From: Nevskia sp.
GTDB taxonomy: Bacteria > Pseudomonadota > Gammaproteobacteria > Nevskiales > Nevskiaceae
Length of the DNA: 64,000 nt
Reading direction: 5' to 3'
NCBI GenBank assembly: GCA_031291075.1
Contig: JARLJS010000095.1
Location: 25,240 to 89,239 of the forward strand
Shown one piece after another: positions 56,249 through 64,000 of this stretch. Under the pieces are notes generated by a model. It was not told where the DNA came from. It did not search any database and saw nothing but the letters and a program-made list of their open reading frames with translations. A program made the translations under genes and the position numbers. Numbering within the stretch: position 1 is the first letter of the stretch; the number at the start of each line of letters is the position of its first letter.

Positions 56249-56974
56249 TCACCCCTGCGCCCGGTTCTCCCCCTCGTCCGCAACCCGCACGCCAGGCCGA
56301 TACAAGGTTCCCCGCAACCAGTCCGCGATCGGATAGGTGATGTTGAAGTTGTAATGTGACATCAGGTTCTGGTCGTGGTGCAGCGTATGGTGCCGCCGTA
56401 GCACCCGCACCCCCGGCAGCCGCGCGATCCACGAATCCTCCGGCGTGTGGTAGGCGAAGTGCAGCCATTCGTAGTTGAGGAAGTAGCCGAACGAGGTGAG
56501 CGCGAACAGGTAGCCGATGTTGGCGGTGGTCAGCAGGGCCAGCGGGATGCCGACCGGCAGGGCGAAGCAGCCGAAGAAGAACAGCAGCAGCACCGGCGGG
56601 AACAGCACCGCCTTGAAGTCGCGAGTGCTCTCGAGATCCATCCGCTGCGGCGTGAAGAAGCGATGGTGCTGGCCGCTGTGGCGCTCGTACACCAGCCGCA
56701 GGCCCTTGCGCGGGTGGTGCATGGGGCCGCGGTGGCCGGCGTGCTCGACCAGGTTGGCGAAGAAAAAGGTCGTCGGCACGGTGAGCCACTCCCACCACTG
56801 CACCGCCTGCAGGCGGCTGGCGCAGAACGCGATGACGGCGAGGCAGCTCAGGCTGGTGAAGCAGAGATGCGCCAGGCCGTTGTAGCGCGGCCCGATCTGC
56901 TCGCGCCGGTAGCGTTCGCGGAATGCTTCCACGCGGTTGTCCACCGTGCGGTGGTCGTCTCGCTGCATGGTCAT
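56249..56974 (-). CDS. sterol desaturase/fatty acid hydroxylase superfamily protein
   Basis: A 241-residue membrane protein. Di-iron histidine clusters are visible in order: EHAGHRGPMHH (about 83-93), ERHSGQHHRFF (about 101-111), HFAYHTPED (about 175), and RRHHTLHHDQNLMSHYNFN (about 195-213). Two hydrophobic blocks lie between them (LFPPVLLLFFFGCFALPVGIPLALL and the first at ~35-70). The start at 56974 (MTMQRDD) is used over an upstream frame extension. Substrate could be a lipid or carotenoid; unproven. Confidence 0.85.
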   Translation of the reverse strand: MTMQRDDHRTVDNRVEAFRERYRREQIGPRYNGLAHLCFTSLSCLAVIAFCASRLQAVQWWEWLTVPTTFFFANLVEHAGHRGPMHHPRKGLRLVYERHSGQHHRFFTPQRMDLESTRDFKAVLFPPVLLLFFFGCFALPVGIPLALLTTANIGYLFALTSFGYFLNYEWLHFAYHTPEDSWIARLPGVRVLRRHHTLHHDQNLMSHYNFNITYPIADWLRGTLYRPGVRVADEGENRAQG

Positions 56975-57086
56975 CCCGGGCTGCCCGCTGAAGCGTCTCT
57001 CAGGTTCCCGCAGTCTACGTTGAATCGTCGCCCCGGACACACCGCTTATCCCCCTTTCGTGCAAAAACATTCACGACATAAGTAGC

Positions 57087-57095
57087 TTGTCAAGT
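57087..57095 (+). promoter_or_regulatory. TTGTCAAGT box upstream of esterase paralog 1
   Basis: The same nonamer lies at 59730-59738 upstream of the second paralog, at 42 and 43 nt before the respective GTG starts. It could be a shared -35/operator; no matching -10 box is clear. Confidence 0.5.
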
Positions 57096-57128
57096 AGAAA
57101 TTGTTTCTAAACCTACGTAGGGACTGTC

Positions 57129-58193
57129 GTGAAAACATACTACTCCGCTGTTTTGGGCGCCGTTCTGAGTGTGTTCAGCATCTTTGCGGTCGCCCCCGCA
57201 AGCGCTGCCAGCCAGACCGGGACTGGCTGGGTTGCCGCCTGGCTGGCAGCCGCCAAGGCCGCGGCCGCGAAGTCTGCGGCCCCCAAGTCCGCTCCGGTGC
57301 ATGCCGCGGTGAATCCCTCGAACGGCCTGCTCAAGCTCACCGGCACCTTCAACTACAGCTATCCCTTCATGAATGGCGCCTTCGTCACCCTGGCGCAGGG
57401 CACCACCGCCTACTCGGCCAACATCACCGTCAACGGCGTGTCGCGCCGTTACCTGGTGGTGCGGCCGGACCCGGCGCCCCTGCTCGCGCCCTTGCTGATC
57501 CTGCTGCACCCGCTGGGAACCACCCCGGAAGACATGGCCGATCTTACGGAGGTGTCCAACTTCGTGGCCACGCAGGGCTTCTGGGCGGTACTGCCGGCGG
57601 GGAAGAAAGGTCAGTGGGATGACAACCCGGTCGCCAACGGCAGCGATGACGTGCAGTTCATCTCGCAGGTGATCGACACGCTCATTGCGCAGGGCGTCAA
57701 CGGCCAGCGCGTCTATGCGGCGGGCTACTCCGACGGCGGCTTCATGGCCGAGCGCCTGGCCTGCGAGCTGTCCGACAAGATTGCGGCGTTCGGCGTCGAC
57801 GCGGCGACCCTGATCACCGGGCAGGACAGCTACTGCAAGCCGGCGGTGCAGCGTCCCAAGCTCTACATCCTGGGCGCGTCCGATCCGCTGGTGCCTTATG
57901 GCGGCGGGCTGTTCTTCATGAACTCGGCCGAGCAGACGATGTCCTTCTGGAAGCAGCAGCAGGGCTGTGGCGGCACGGTGGCGGAGACGCTGCCGAAAGT
58001 GGTGAATGACGGCACCACCGTCCAACTGACGGACTATACCGGTTGCACGGCGGGTCAGGCGCTGCGGCTGTACACGATCGAAAATGGTGGTCATGCGTGG
58101 CCGGGCGGGTTGACGCAGATGGTTGGCAAGACCAGTCAGAATCTCAATGCGACCGGCATCATCTGGGCATTCGCAAGCGGGTACACTCGCTGA
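57129..58193 (+). CDS. PHB-depolymerase-like esterase, paralog 1
   Basis: A 354-residue secreted esterase of the LpqC/PHB-depolymerase type. The GTG start is followed by a signal peptide to about residue 27. A short AAKAAAAKSAAPKSAP linker occurs near 41-56. The fold carries LLHPLGTTPEDM (oxyanion), Ser201 in AAGYSDGGFM, Asp252 in GASDPLVPYGG and His322 in ENGGHAWPGG. Two Cys pairs may stabilise it outside the cell. About half its residues match paralog 2 (59773-60795). It likely degrades extracellular polyester or feruloyl-type esters; substrate open. Confidence 0.85.
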   Translation: MKTYYSAVLGAVLSVFSIFAVAPASAASQTGTGWVAAWLAAAKAAAAKSAAPKSAPVHAAVNPSNGLLKLTGTFNYSYPFMNGAFVTLAQGTTAYSANITVNGVSRRYLVVRPDPAPLLAPLLILLHPLGTTPEDMADLTEVSNFVATQGFWAVLPAGKKGQWDDNPVANGSDDVQFISQVIDTLIAQGVNGQRVYAAGYSDGGFMAERLACELSDKIAAFGVDAATLITGQDSYCKPAVQRPKLYILGASDPLVPYGGGLFFMNSAEQTMSFWKQQQGCGGTVAETLPKVVNDGTTVQLTDYTGCTAGQALRLYTIENGGHAWPGGLTQMVGKTSQNLNATGIIWAFASGYTR

Positions 58194-58230
58194 AGCGGTG
58201 CAAAAGGAATTTGCTGGCAGGAGTGCTGCG

Positions 58231-59076
58231 GTGGGTCAAAGTTCGCTGGAAAAGAAAGCATTGGACGCGGTGGCGGAAGGCTTCCGCTTCAACGCCCTGA
58301 AGTTGCCCTCTCTCCCCGAGGTGACGGTGCAGGTGCGCGCGATCGCCGCCGACCCGAGGGCGGGCGTGGAAGATCTCGCCGCGGAAATCCTGCGCGACGC
58401 CGGACTGACGGCGCGCCTGATCCGCATCGCCAACAGCCCGCTGCTGCGTGGCCGCATGGAAGTGCGCACGCTGACGCAGGCGATCACCCGCCTGGGCTTC
58501 CACTACGTGCGCGACCTGGTCACCGCGCTGGCGCTGGAACATTCGTTCGAGCCGCGCCAGCCCTGTGCTTCGCAGGTGCTGCGCAAGATCTGGCGGCGCA
58601 GCAAGAACGTGGCGGCGATCAGCCAGATCCTGGCGCGCCACCGCACCGACCTGGCATCGGAGCAGGCGCTGCTGGCCGGCCTGTTGCACCTGATCGGCGC
58701 CCTGCCGCTGCTGGCGGCGGTGGACGATGCCGATGTGGGGCACGTCAATCCGGACGAGCTGATGGAGATGATCGACAGCCGTCATGCCGAAATCGGCAGC
58801 CGCATCCTGCGCCACTGGCGCTTCCCCGAATTCATCGCCTGTGTGCCGGAGAAGTACCAGGACCTAGGGCGCGAGGACTACGAGGAGCCGGACTTCGCCG
58901 ACGTGGTGGCGGTGGCCAGCGTGCTGTCGGTGCCGTTGAGCGACGGCGGCAGGGAAGCGCCCGAGTGGGGCCAGTTCCGTCCCGCGCTCAAGCTGGGGCT
59001 GTCCAATGCGAAGGAGTTCTACTCCTCCGACACGATGCAGATCGACCTGCAGCAGAGCATCAGCCTGCTGAACTGA
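58231..59076 (+). CDS. HDOD domain protein
   Basis: A 281-residue cytosolic protein. HDOD features are LPSLPEVTVQVRAIAADPRAGVEDLAAEIL, RLIRIANSPLLRG, LGFHYVRDLVTALAL and AGLLHLIGALPLL. HDOD modules usually serve signalling, often tied to c-di-GMP or chemotaxis. The GTG at 58231, with AGGAG eight bases upstream, is taken as start. The frame extends upstream into paralog 1, but no good start lies there. It sits between two esterase paralogs with a 37-nt gap after the first. Confidence 0.85.
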   Translation: MGQSSLEKKALDAVAEGFRFNALKLPSLPEVTVQVRAIAADPRAGVEDLAAEILRDAGLTARLIRIANSPLLRGRMEVRTLTQAITRLGFHYVRDLVTALALEHSFEPRQPCASQVLRKIWRRSKNVAAISQILARHRTDLASEQALLAGLLHLIGALPLLAAVDDADVGHVNPDELMEMIDSRHAEIGSRILRHWRFPEFIACVPEKYQDLGREDYEEPDFADVVAVASVLSVPLSDGGREAPEWGQFRPALKLGLSNAKEFYSSDTMQIDLQQSISLLN

Positions 59077-59186
59077 TCTAGGAAGGCCTGATCGTCACCC
59101 CGGCGAAAGCCGGGGTCCAGGGGGGGGCCACGGCGCTGCGCTGAATCCCCGGATTCAGCCCCCGACAAGCGCGGGGCTTCCCTGGG

Positions 59187-59459
59187 GCATTTTCTCTTTA
59201 CGCGCATATTGTCCCCCCCCTCTCTCTCTCCCGCGTGCGGGGTCCGTTGCGCCGGCTTGCGAGCGAAGCTCGCTGGCGCAACGGACGGGCGGTGCAGGAT
59301 GCACCGCCCGGCTTTCAAGCGGAGCAGGAAGCGCAGCGCTGAAAGAGGGGTAGGGGAGAGGGGCTTTTGGCCGGACGAAAAGCCCCTCTCCCGGCCCTGC
59401 GGGCCACCCTCTCCCGCACGCGGGAGAGGGGAAGATGTGTGCACCTAAAGAGAAAATGC
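59187..59459. repeat. 273-bp composite palindromic element with 14-bp inverted ends
   Basis: Ends GCATTTTCTCTTTA (59187-59200) and TAAAGAGAAAATGC (59446-59459) are perfect inverted repeats. Inside are at least four hairpins: 59242-59286 (GTCCGTTGCGCC paired with GGCGCAACGGAC), 59287-59309 (GGGCGGTGCA paired with TGCACCGCCC), GGGAGAGGGGCTTTT paired with AAAAGCCCCTCTCCC, and a CTCTCCCGC terminal palindrome shared with 49936-50044. No frame encodes a transposase. Confidence 0.75.
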
Positions 59460-59729
59460 TCTAGCGGGCGGACGCCGCTCCGCCCTGGTATCTCTCTTCT
59501 CCCATCCCCTGCGGCGCCACCGATCCGGCGGCGCCGTTTTCGTTTTGTGTCCGGCGCCCCTCCGCGGACCGGCTCGTCGTGCAACTGCCGCCCCACGCTG
59601 CGCCCCTATCTGACAGTTAATTCATGTGCGCCGTCGGCGACCACTGCCGCATCGCGGCAATGAGCTTGGTCGCCCGTAAAGCACCGTTCGTCCTGCGCCA
59701 GCCACGCCCTTAATTTCCGAAATGTAGAC

Positions 59730-59738
59730 TTTGTCAAG
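59730..59738 (+). promoter_or_regulatory. TTGTCAAGT box upstream of esterase paralog 2
   Basis: Same nonamer and near-identical spacing to the start as at 57087-57095. The two genes also share GTGAAAACATACTAC at their first codons. Confidence 0.5.
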
Positions 59739-59772
59739 TGGTTAAACGTTACAAAGTGTCGGGGGACATGTG

Positions 59773-60795
59773 GTGAAAACATACTACTGGATGAAGAAGC
59801 TGACCGCCGCGCTGGGTGTTGTCCTTGCGGGTGCGATCCTTCCCGGAACCGCTGCCGCTGCCGGCACCACCGCGCCGCCGAAGGCGCTGGTCGCCAACAT
59901 CGCCCCGGCCACCGGCATCCTCACCACCTCCGGTCCGACCATCCTGTACACCTTCCCCAAGATCAACGGCACCGTTGTCGGCGTGCCCAACGGCACCACC
60001 GCCTACGTCGCCACCATGGTGGTGGGCGGCGTGACCCGCACCTATTTCGTGATCCGCCCGACGGCGACCGCCACCGCGCCCGCCCCGCTGCTGCTGCTGC
60101 TGCATCCGAACGGCACCAGCCCGGAGTCGATGGCCGACCTCACCGGCGTGGCGCCCTACGTGCTGACCCAGGGCTTCTGGGCGGTGATGCCCGCCGCCGT
60201 GAACGGCAAGTGGGGCGACGACCCGAGCAACTCCACCGACGCCGACGTGCAGTTCATCTCCGCGCTGATCGACACGCTGGTGGCCGATGGCGTCGATGCG
60301 ACGCGCGTCTATGCCGCCGGCTATTCCAACGGCGCCTTCATGACCGAGCGCCTGGCCTGCGAGTTGTCCAACAAGATCGCCGCTTTCAGCATCGACGCCG
60401 CCACGCTGCGCACCGGCCTGGAGAGCGTCTGCTCCCCCGCCGTGCAGCGTCCCAAGCAGTATTTCCTGGGCACTGCCGACAGCATCGTGCCGTACGACGG
60501 CTGGCCCATCGCCAGCATGCTGTCGGCCACCGCCACCATGTCGTTCTGGGCTTCCCAGCAGGGTTGCGGCGGCACTGTCGCCACCACGCTGCCGAGCCTG
60601 GTGGCCAAGGACAAGACCTCCGTGCAGCTCACCGACTACACCGGCTGCACCGCCGGCGGCGACCTGCGCCTCTACACCGTGTACGGCGGCGGCCACGCCT
60701 GGCCGGATGGCATGACCCAGATGATCGGCGTGACCACCCAGGACATCAACGCCACCGGGCTGGCCTGGAGCTTCTCCTCGCAGTACCACCTCTGA
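59773..60795 (+). CDS. PHB-depolymerase-like esterase, paralog 2
   Basis: A 340-residue secreted esterase. The GTG at 59773 gives MKTYYWMKKLTAALG, matching the first paralog's MKTYY start; an in-frame GTG one codon earlier exists. Signal peptide to about residue 30. Triad Ser185 in AAGYSNGAFM, Asp236 in GTADSIVPYDG, and His308 in GGGHAWPDG. LLHPNGTSPESM forms the oxyanion loop. It matches paralog 1 over the whole length, with shared QFIS(A/Q)(L/V)IDTL and LTDYTGCTAG blocks. It probably acts outside the cell on a polyester or ester substrate. Confidence 0.86.
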   Translation: MKTYYWMKKLTAALGVVLAGAILPGTAAAAGTTAPPKALVANIAPATGILTTSGPTILYTFPKINGTVVGVPNGTTAYVATMVVGGVTRTYFVIRPTATATAPAPLLLLLHPNGTSPESMADLTGVAPYVLTQGFWAVMPAAVNGKWGDDPSNSTDADVQFISALIDTLVADGVDATRVYAAGYSNGAFMTERLACELSNKIAAFSIDAATLRTGLESVCSPAVQRPKQYFLGTADSIVPYDGWPIASMLSATATMSFWASQQGCGGTVATTLPSLVAKDKTSVQLTDYTGCTAGGDLRLYTVYGGGHAWPDGMTQMIGVTTQDINATGLAWSFSSQYHL

Positions 60796-60893
60796 ACCGA
60801 GGGCTCGGGCAAGGGATTGCCCGACACTTTCGCCGGCCGCATAACCTGCGAGAGTGATTGCCGCCACGAGTTGCGACTCGCGACGGTCGTGAT

Positions 60894-60923
60894 CTGAACA
60901 AGTCCATGGATGGATTTGTTCAG
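60894..60923. repeat. 14-bp stem hairpin between convergent genes
   Basis: CTGAACAAGTCCAT and ATGGATTTGTTCAG pair over 14 bp with one G-U and a 2-nt loop. It lies 99 nt after paralog 2 and 39 nt past the S9 peptidase stop on the other strand. It has no T run, so termination is possible but not typical. Confidence 0.6.
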
Positions 60924-60961
60924 GTCGCACCAGGGGGGGCATGGAAGTATTCACGGGTTCC

Positions 60962-63052
60962 CTACTCGCGCGCCGTCCACTTCCTGATCCACGCCTCCAC
61001 CGTCTCGTGCCACTGCAGGCTGTTCTGCGGCTTCTGCACCCAGTGGTTCTCGTCGGGGAACACCAGCAGCTGGCTGGGGATGCCGCGCCGCTGCAGCGCG
61101 GTGAAGGTGGCGATGCCCTGCTCCAGCGGAATGCGGAAATCGTTGCCGCCCTGCACCACCAGCATCGGCACCTTCCAGTCGGCGACGTGGTTGACCGGGT
61201 TGAAGGCCTCGTAGTTGGCCGGCTTTTCCCACTGCGTGCCCTGGTTCTCCCATTCGTCGAACCATAGCTCCTCGGTGGAGTACGCCATCATGCGGTTGTC
61301 GAACATGCCGTCGTGGTTGACCAGGCACTTCCACGGCGCGCTCCAGTTGCCGGCGATCCAGTTGATCATGTAGCCGCCGTAGCTGGCGCCCAGGGCGCAG
61401 GCGCGCCCGCCGTCGAGGAACGGGTACTTCGCCAGCGCCGCCGCCCAGCCCTTCTGCAGATCCTCCAGCGGGCGGTCGCCCCAGTGGCCGGAGATGGAGT
61501 CGGTGAAGGCCTGGCCGAAGCCGGTGGAGCCGTGGAAGTCGATCGCCACCACCGCGAAGCCGGCGCCGGCGTAGGTCTGCGGGTTCCAGCGGTAGTGGAA
61601 GTCGTTGAGCCAGGAGCCCTGCGGGCCGCCGTGGATCAGGAAGGCCACCGGGTACTTCACGCCGGGCTGGTAGCCGTAAGGCTTGACCACGTAGCCCTGC
61701 ACGGTTTCGTCGTTCCAGCCCTTGAAGCGGAAGAACTCGTAGTCGCCGAAGGCCACGTCGTGCAGGCGCGCGGCGTTGAACGAGGTGAGGCGTTGCGCGG
61801 CGGTGCCGTCGAGGCGGAACAGGTCGGCCGGCGACTTCAGCGTCTCGCGCGCGAACACCACCGTATCGCTGGCGAAGTCGTAGCCGGTGATGTTGCCGCC
61901 GCCGGCCAGCCGGGTCACCTTGCCGCTGTGGATGTCGATGGCGAACAGCGGATGCTCGCCCTCGTCGTCCGCCAGCGCGTACAGGCTGCGGCCATCGGCG
62001 GACAGGCGCAGCCCACCGGCGGAGCGGTCCCAGGCCGGTGCCACCTCGCGCTTGCGGCCGCTGGCCAGGTCCAGCTCCATAATGCCGAAGCGGTCGGACT
62101 CGAAGCCGGGGCGCTTCATCGCCAGGTAGTACAGCTTGGCGCCGTCCGCCGAGGGCACCGGATAAGCGTCCCAGGCCGGGTTGTCGGCGGTGAGATTGCG
62201 CGGCGCCGCGCCGCCGTCGGCCGGTACGGCGTAGATATCGAAGTTGGTGGACCAGGGCTCGCTGTCGCCGGCGATGCGCACACCGAAATAAACCGTCTTG
62301 CCGTCCGGCGAGAAGCAGTACTCCGAATCGTCGCCGAACGGCTTGGACGGCACGTCGCCGTCGATCCCCTGCGTGATCCAGCGCGGCGCCGTGCTCACCA
62401 CGCCTTCGCCGTCGAGCTCCGCGACGAACAGCTGCGAGCGGCGGCCGTCGGCCCAGCTGTCCCAGTGGCGGATGAACAAGCGGTTGAACACCATCCCGCT
62501 GGCCTTGGACGCCGCCTTCTCATCCAGCCGCTTGTGGGTGCACTCCAGCTCGCGGCAGTCCGGGAACACGTCGAGCGACAGCGCGATGCGCCTGCCGTCC
62601 GGCGACAGCACGAAGTTGTTCACCTCCAGCGGCAGGCTGGTCACCTGGCGCGCCTCGCCCAGCCCCTGGTCCAGCCGCCAGACCTGGGTGGTGCCGGAGC
62701 GCGCCGACAGAAAGAACAACGTTCTGCCGTCCGGCGACCAGCGCGGCGAATCGGCGTTGCCGCCCTTGGCGGTGAGCCGCTGCGGCTGGGCGTTGGCATC
62801 CTTCAGGCTCAGCAGCCAGATGCTGCGCACGCCCTTGTTGGCATCGAAATCGGTCTCGCGCAGGCTGAAGGCCACGGACCTGCCGTCCGGTGCCAGGCGC
62901 GGATCGGACACCCGGTCGAGCATCGCCAGGTCCTTGGGCGTGAAGGGACGGGTGGCGGTGGAACTGGCGGCGTTGGCGGACATGGGCAGGACCAGGGTCA
63001 GGAGCGGGGGCAGGATCAGGGTCAGGACGGCGGTGAGCCGGGCGAATTTCAT
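60962..63052 (-). CDS. S9 family peptidase (acylaminoacyl/dipeptidyl peptidase type)
   Basis: A 696-residue periplasmic serine peptidase. Signal peptide to about residue 28 (MSANA-A). Residues about 40-430 form a beta-propeller of WD/Kelch-type blades with repeated SPDGR. The catalytic alpha/beta-hydrolase domain follows: Ser557 in GASYGGYM, Asp near residue 637 in GGNDFRIP, and His near 669 in DENHWV. HGGPQGSW precedes the oxyanion. The type is S9C or DPP-like. It releases short peptides; exact specificity cannot be read from sequence. Confidence 0.92.
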   Translation of the reverse strand: MKFARLTAVLTLILPPLLTLVLPMSANAASSTATRPFTPKDLAMLDRVSDPRLAPDGRSVAFSLRETDFDANKGVRSIWLLSLKDANAQPQRLTAKGGNADSPRWSPDGRTLFFLSARSGTTQVWRLDQGLGEARQVTSLPLEVNNFVLSPDGRRIALSLDVFPDCRELECTHKRLDEKAASKASGMVFNRLFIRHWDSWADGRRSQLFVAELDGEGVVSTAPRWITQGIDGDVPSKPFGDDSEYCFSPDGKTVYFGVRIAGDSEPWSTNFDIYAVPADGGAAPRNLTADNPAWDAYPVPSADGAKLYYLAMKRPGFESDRFGIMELDLASGRKREVAPAWDRSAGGLRLSADGRSLYALADDEGEHPLFAIDIHSGKVTRLAGGGNITGYDFASDTVVFARETLKSPADLFRLDGTAAQRLTSFNAARLHDVAFGDYEFFRFKGWNDETVQGYVVKPYGYQPGVKYPVAFLIHGGPQGSWLNDFHYRWNPQTYAGAGFAVVAIDFHGSTGFGQAFTDSISGHWGDRPLEDLQKGWAAALAKYPFLDGGRACALGASYGGYMINWIAGNWSAPWKCLVNHDGMFDNRMMAYSTEELWFDEWENQGTQWEKPANYEAFNPVNHVADWKVPMLVVQGGNDFRIPLEQGIATFTALQRRGIPSQLLVFPDENHWVQKPQNSLQWHETVEAWIRKWTARE

Positions 63053-63239
63053 CGGGGTCTCCTTGTTTTTTGGGCGGTCCCACGCTCGCCGGCCGGGCCG
63101 GTGCGGGCGTGTCCGCGAGTGGGCGCATCATGCCCCAGGCTTTCGCGCCGTGCACATCTTTCCTCGCCGGGTGCACGGCGTTTGCACAGCCCGCCGGTAT
63201 CGTGATCCTGCGTCACCCACCCACTTACCGGAGTCACCC

Positions 63240-63533
63240 ATGAAGCACCTGCAAGCCATTCTTTCCGCCGCCGCTCTCGCCGTCGGCCTCGCCAGCGCCC
63301 AGGCCCTGGCCACCACCTGCGACCAGGTCCAGGCCAGCATCGACGCCAAGATCAAGGCCAACGGCGTGAAGGACTACACGCTGGAAGCCGTGCCCGTCGC
63401 CGAGGTCAAGGATCGCAAGGTGGTCGGCACCTGCGAGGTCGGGACCAAGAAGATCGTCTATACCCGTGCCGCCAAGCCGGCGACGACGCAGACCGTCGAG
63501 CAGGTTTCCACGCCGAGCGTGGCGCAGAAGTGA
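63240..63533 (+). CDS. DUF1161 family secreted protein
   Basis: A 97-residue secreted protein. Signal peptide to about residue 24 (AQALA-TT). The mature part TCDQVQASIDAKIKANGVKDYTLEAVPVAEV and the later RKVVGTCEVGTKKIVYTR are the DUF1161 signature, with two conserved Cys that may pair. Function unknown. TACCGGAGTCACCC before the ATG gives a fair ribosome binding site. The frame continues upstream as an antisense shadow of the S9 gene and is not used. Confidence 0.88.
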   Translation: MKHLQAILSAAALAVGLASAQALATTCDQVQASIDAKIKANGVKDYTLEAVPVAEVKDRKVVGTCEVGTKKIVYTRAAKPATTQTVEQVSTPSVAQK

Positions 63534-63550
63534 TGGTGGTCAAGGAGCAG

Positions 63551-63578
63551 GCGGGCCGGCCTTTGGGGGCCGGCCCGC
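63551..63578 (+). repeat. hairpin after the DUF1161 gene
   Basis: GCGGGCCGGC (63551-63560) and GCCGGCCCGC (63569-63578), an 8-nt loop and no T run. Possible weak terminator 18 nt past the stop. Confidence 0.6.
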
Positions 63579-63599
63579 GCTGGTACAGTTCACGCTCAT

Positions 63600-64000
63600 C
63601 GGTAACAAACGAGTTCAAGGACATCGGTAACAGTGGCGCTTGGGATGCGCCGTGTGCAGGGTGATCCAACTCTCCCCTGGGTTGGGCAAAGCGTAGCGTG
63701 CCCACGCGGTGGGACACGATGGAGACATGACCCATCCGCTGGCTTCGCGCTTTGGTTGTCGTCATACCGGCGAAAGCCGGTATCCAGGGACGTTGGCGCC
63801 GCGGCTGCCCGCGCGTGTCGTCATCCCCGCGAAGGCGAATCGTAGGCTGGGATGAAGCGCAGCGAATCCCAGCATCGGTCGATGCCAAGGTCGATTCTGA
63901 TGGCACGCGCTTCGCGTGGGGGCGGCTCCCGCGCCGAACCCTTCTGTTCCGCCATAAATGGCGGGTTACTTTCTTGTCAGCAGCGACAAGAAAGTAACCA
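63600..64000. repeat. repeat-rich intergenic tail of the window
   Basis: No gene is seen. It holds a third, partial copy of the GTGGGCAAAGCG repeat (about 63676-63760) and GTCATACCGGCGAAAGCCGG (63760-63780) followed by TATCCAGGG. A 15-bp perfect inverted repeat GGTTACTTTCTTGTC / GACAAGAAAGTAACC sits at 63964-63999. That last hairpin is cut close to the window end. Confidence 0.65.

Larger units (their letters stand above)
59077..59772. other. long non-coding gap with nested palindromes
   Basis: About 700 nt without a gene between the HDOD gene and paralog 2. It holds a GTCACCCCGGCGAAAGCCGGGG repeat (59092-59120), and the palindromic element at 59187-59459. The TTGTCAAGT box lies at 59730-59738. 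No protein frame with ribosome binding site is seen. Confidence 0.6.

Noticed and set aside
61313..63205. Long plus-strand frame opposite the S9 peptidase
   Set aside because: It shows low-complexity Arg/Val/Gly composition and no motifs; the minus-strand frame has a full triad and signal peptide.

Overview
Origin: a GC-rich chromosomal segment from a gammaproteobacterium. The best indicators are a 6S RNA lying between zapA and fthC, a proC-yggT-metX-metW operon, glnE next to inner-core heptose genes, many GTG starts, and outer-membrane proteins of OmpA, OprB and TorF type. The gene set would fit a Nevskiales/Xanthomonadales-like lineage, but no marker here fixes the genus. I saw no phage, transposase, CRISPR array, rRNA or tRNA gene. 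Layout: 0-6 kb holds a LysM/BON protein, TatD DNase, an HTTM-DUF393 membrane protein, a small secreted protein, an alpha/beta hydrolase, a DUF3047 protein and a TerB-like protein. 6-14.6 kb holds metW, metX, yggT and proC (minus), ilvA, an EVE protein, two tandem paralogous lipoproteins, fthC, 6S RNA, zapA and a small coiled-coil gene. 14.7-27.4 kb holds a DegP/DegQ protease, a PEBP protein, sohB, an OmpA-like protein, hemH, two amino-acid transporters, a divergent GGDEF / REC-EAL pair and a TorF-like porin. 27.5-33.2 kb is the most unusual stretch. A sigma-70-family factor, its membrane anti-sigma factor and a lipoprotein subtilase overlap end to end. They are followed by a TIGR03118-like secreted protein, a cytochrome c5-like protein and a Cyc2-like fused cytochrome-porin. 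33.2-41.6 kb holds a CLC channel with CBS domains, groES-groEL under a CIRCE operator, a VOC protein, a DadA-like oxidase and a very long secreted amidase. 41.7-43.3 kb is a small group of unknown membrane proteins. 43.3-54.1 kb holds glnE and inner-core heptose genes (hldD, waaF, hldE) mixed with an AAA ATPase, a CHAD protein, an OprB-type porin and ilvE. 54.4-64 kb holds a small membrane peptide, an AhpD-like protein divergent from an HxlR regulator, a sterol-desaturase-like protein, two PHB-depolymerase-like esterase paralogs flanking an HDOD protein, an S9 peptidase and a DUF1161 protein. How the genes work together: the window covers methionine, proline, isoleucine and branched-chain amino-acid metabolism, heme, folate salvage, envelope quality control and LPS heptose supply. 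The sigma/anti-sigma/subtilase module looks like an envelope-signal cassette. Its anti-sigma periplasmic domain resembles the propeptide of the adjacent subtilase, and that subtilase appears to lack the usual oxyanion-hole Asn. The neighbouring cytochrome and Cyc2-like genes suggest, by position only, a link to electron transfer across the outer membrane. Intergenic DNA carries at least three families of dispersed palindromic repeats; one family forms an inverted pair around a small membrane-protein gene.
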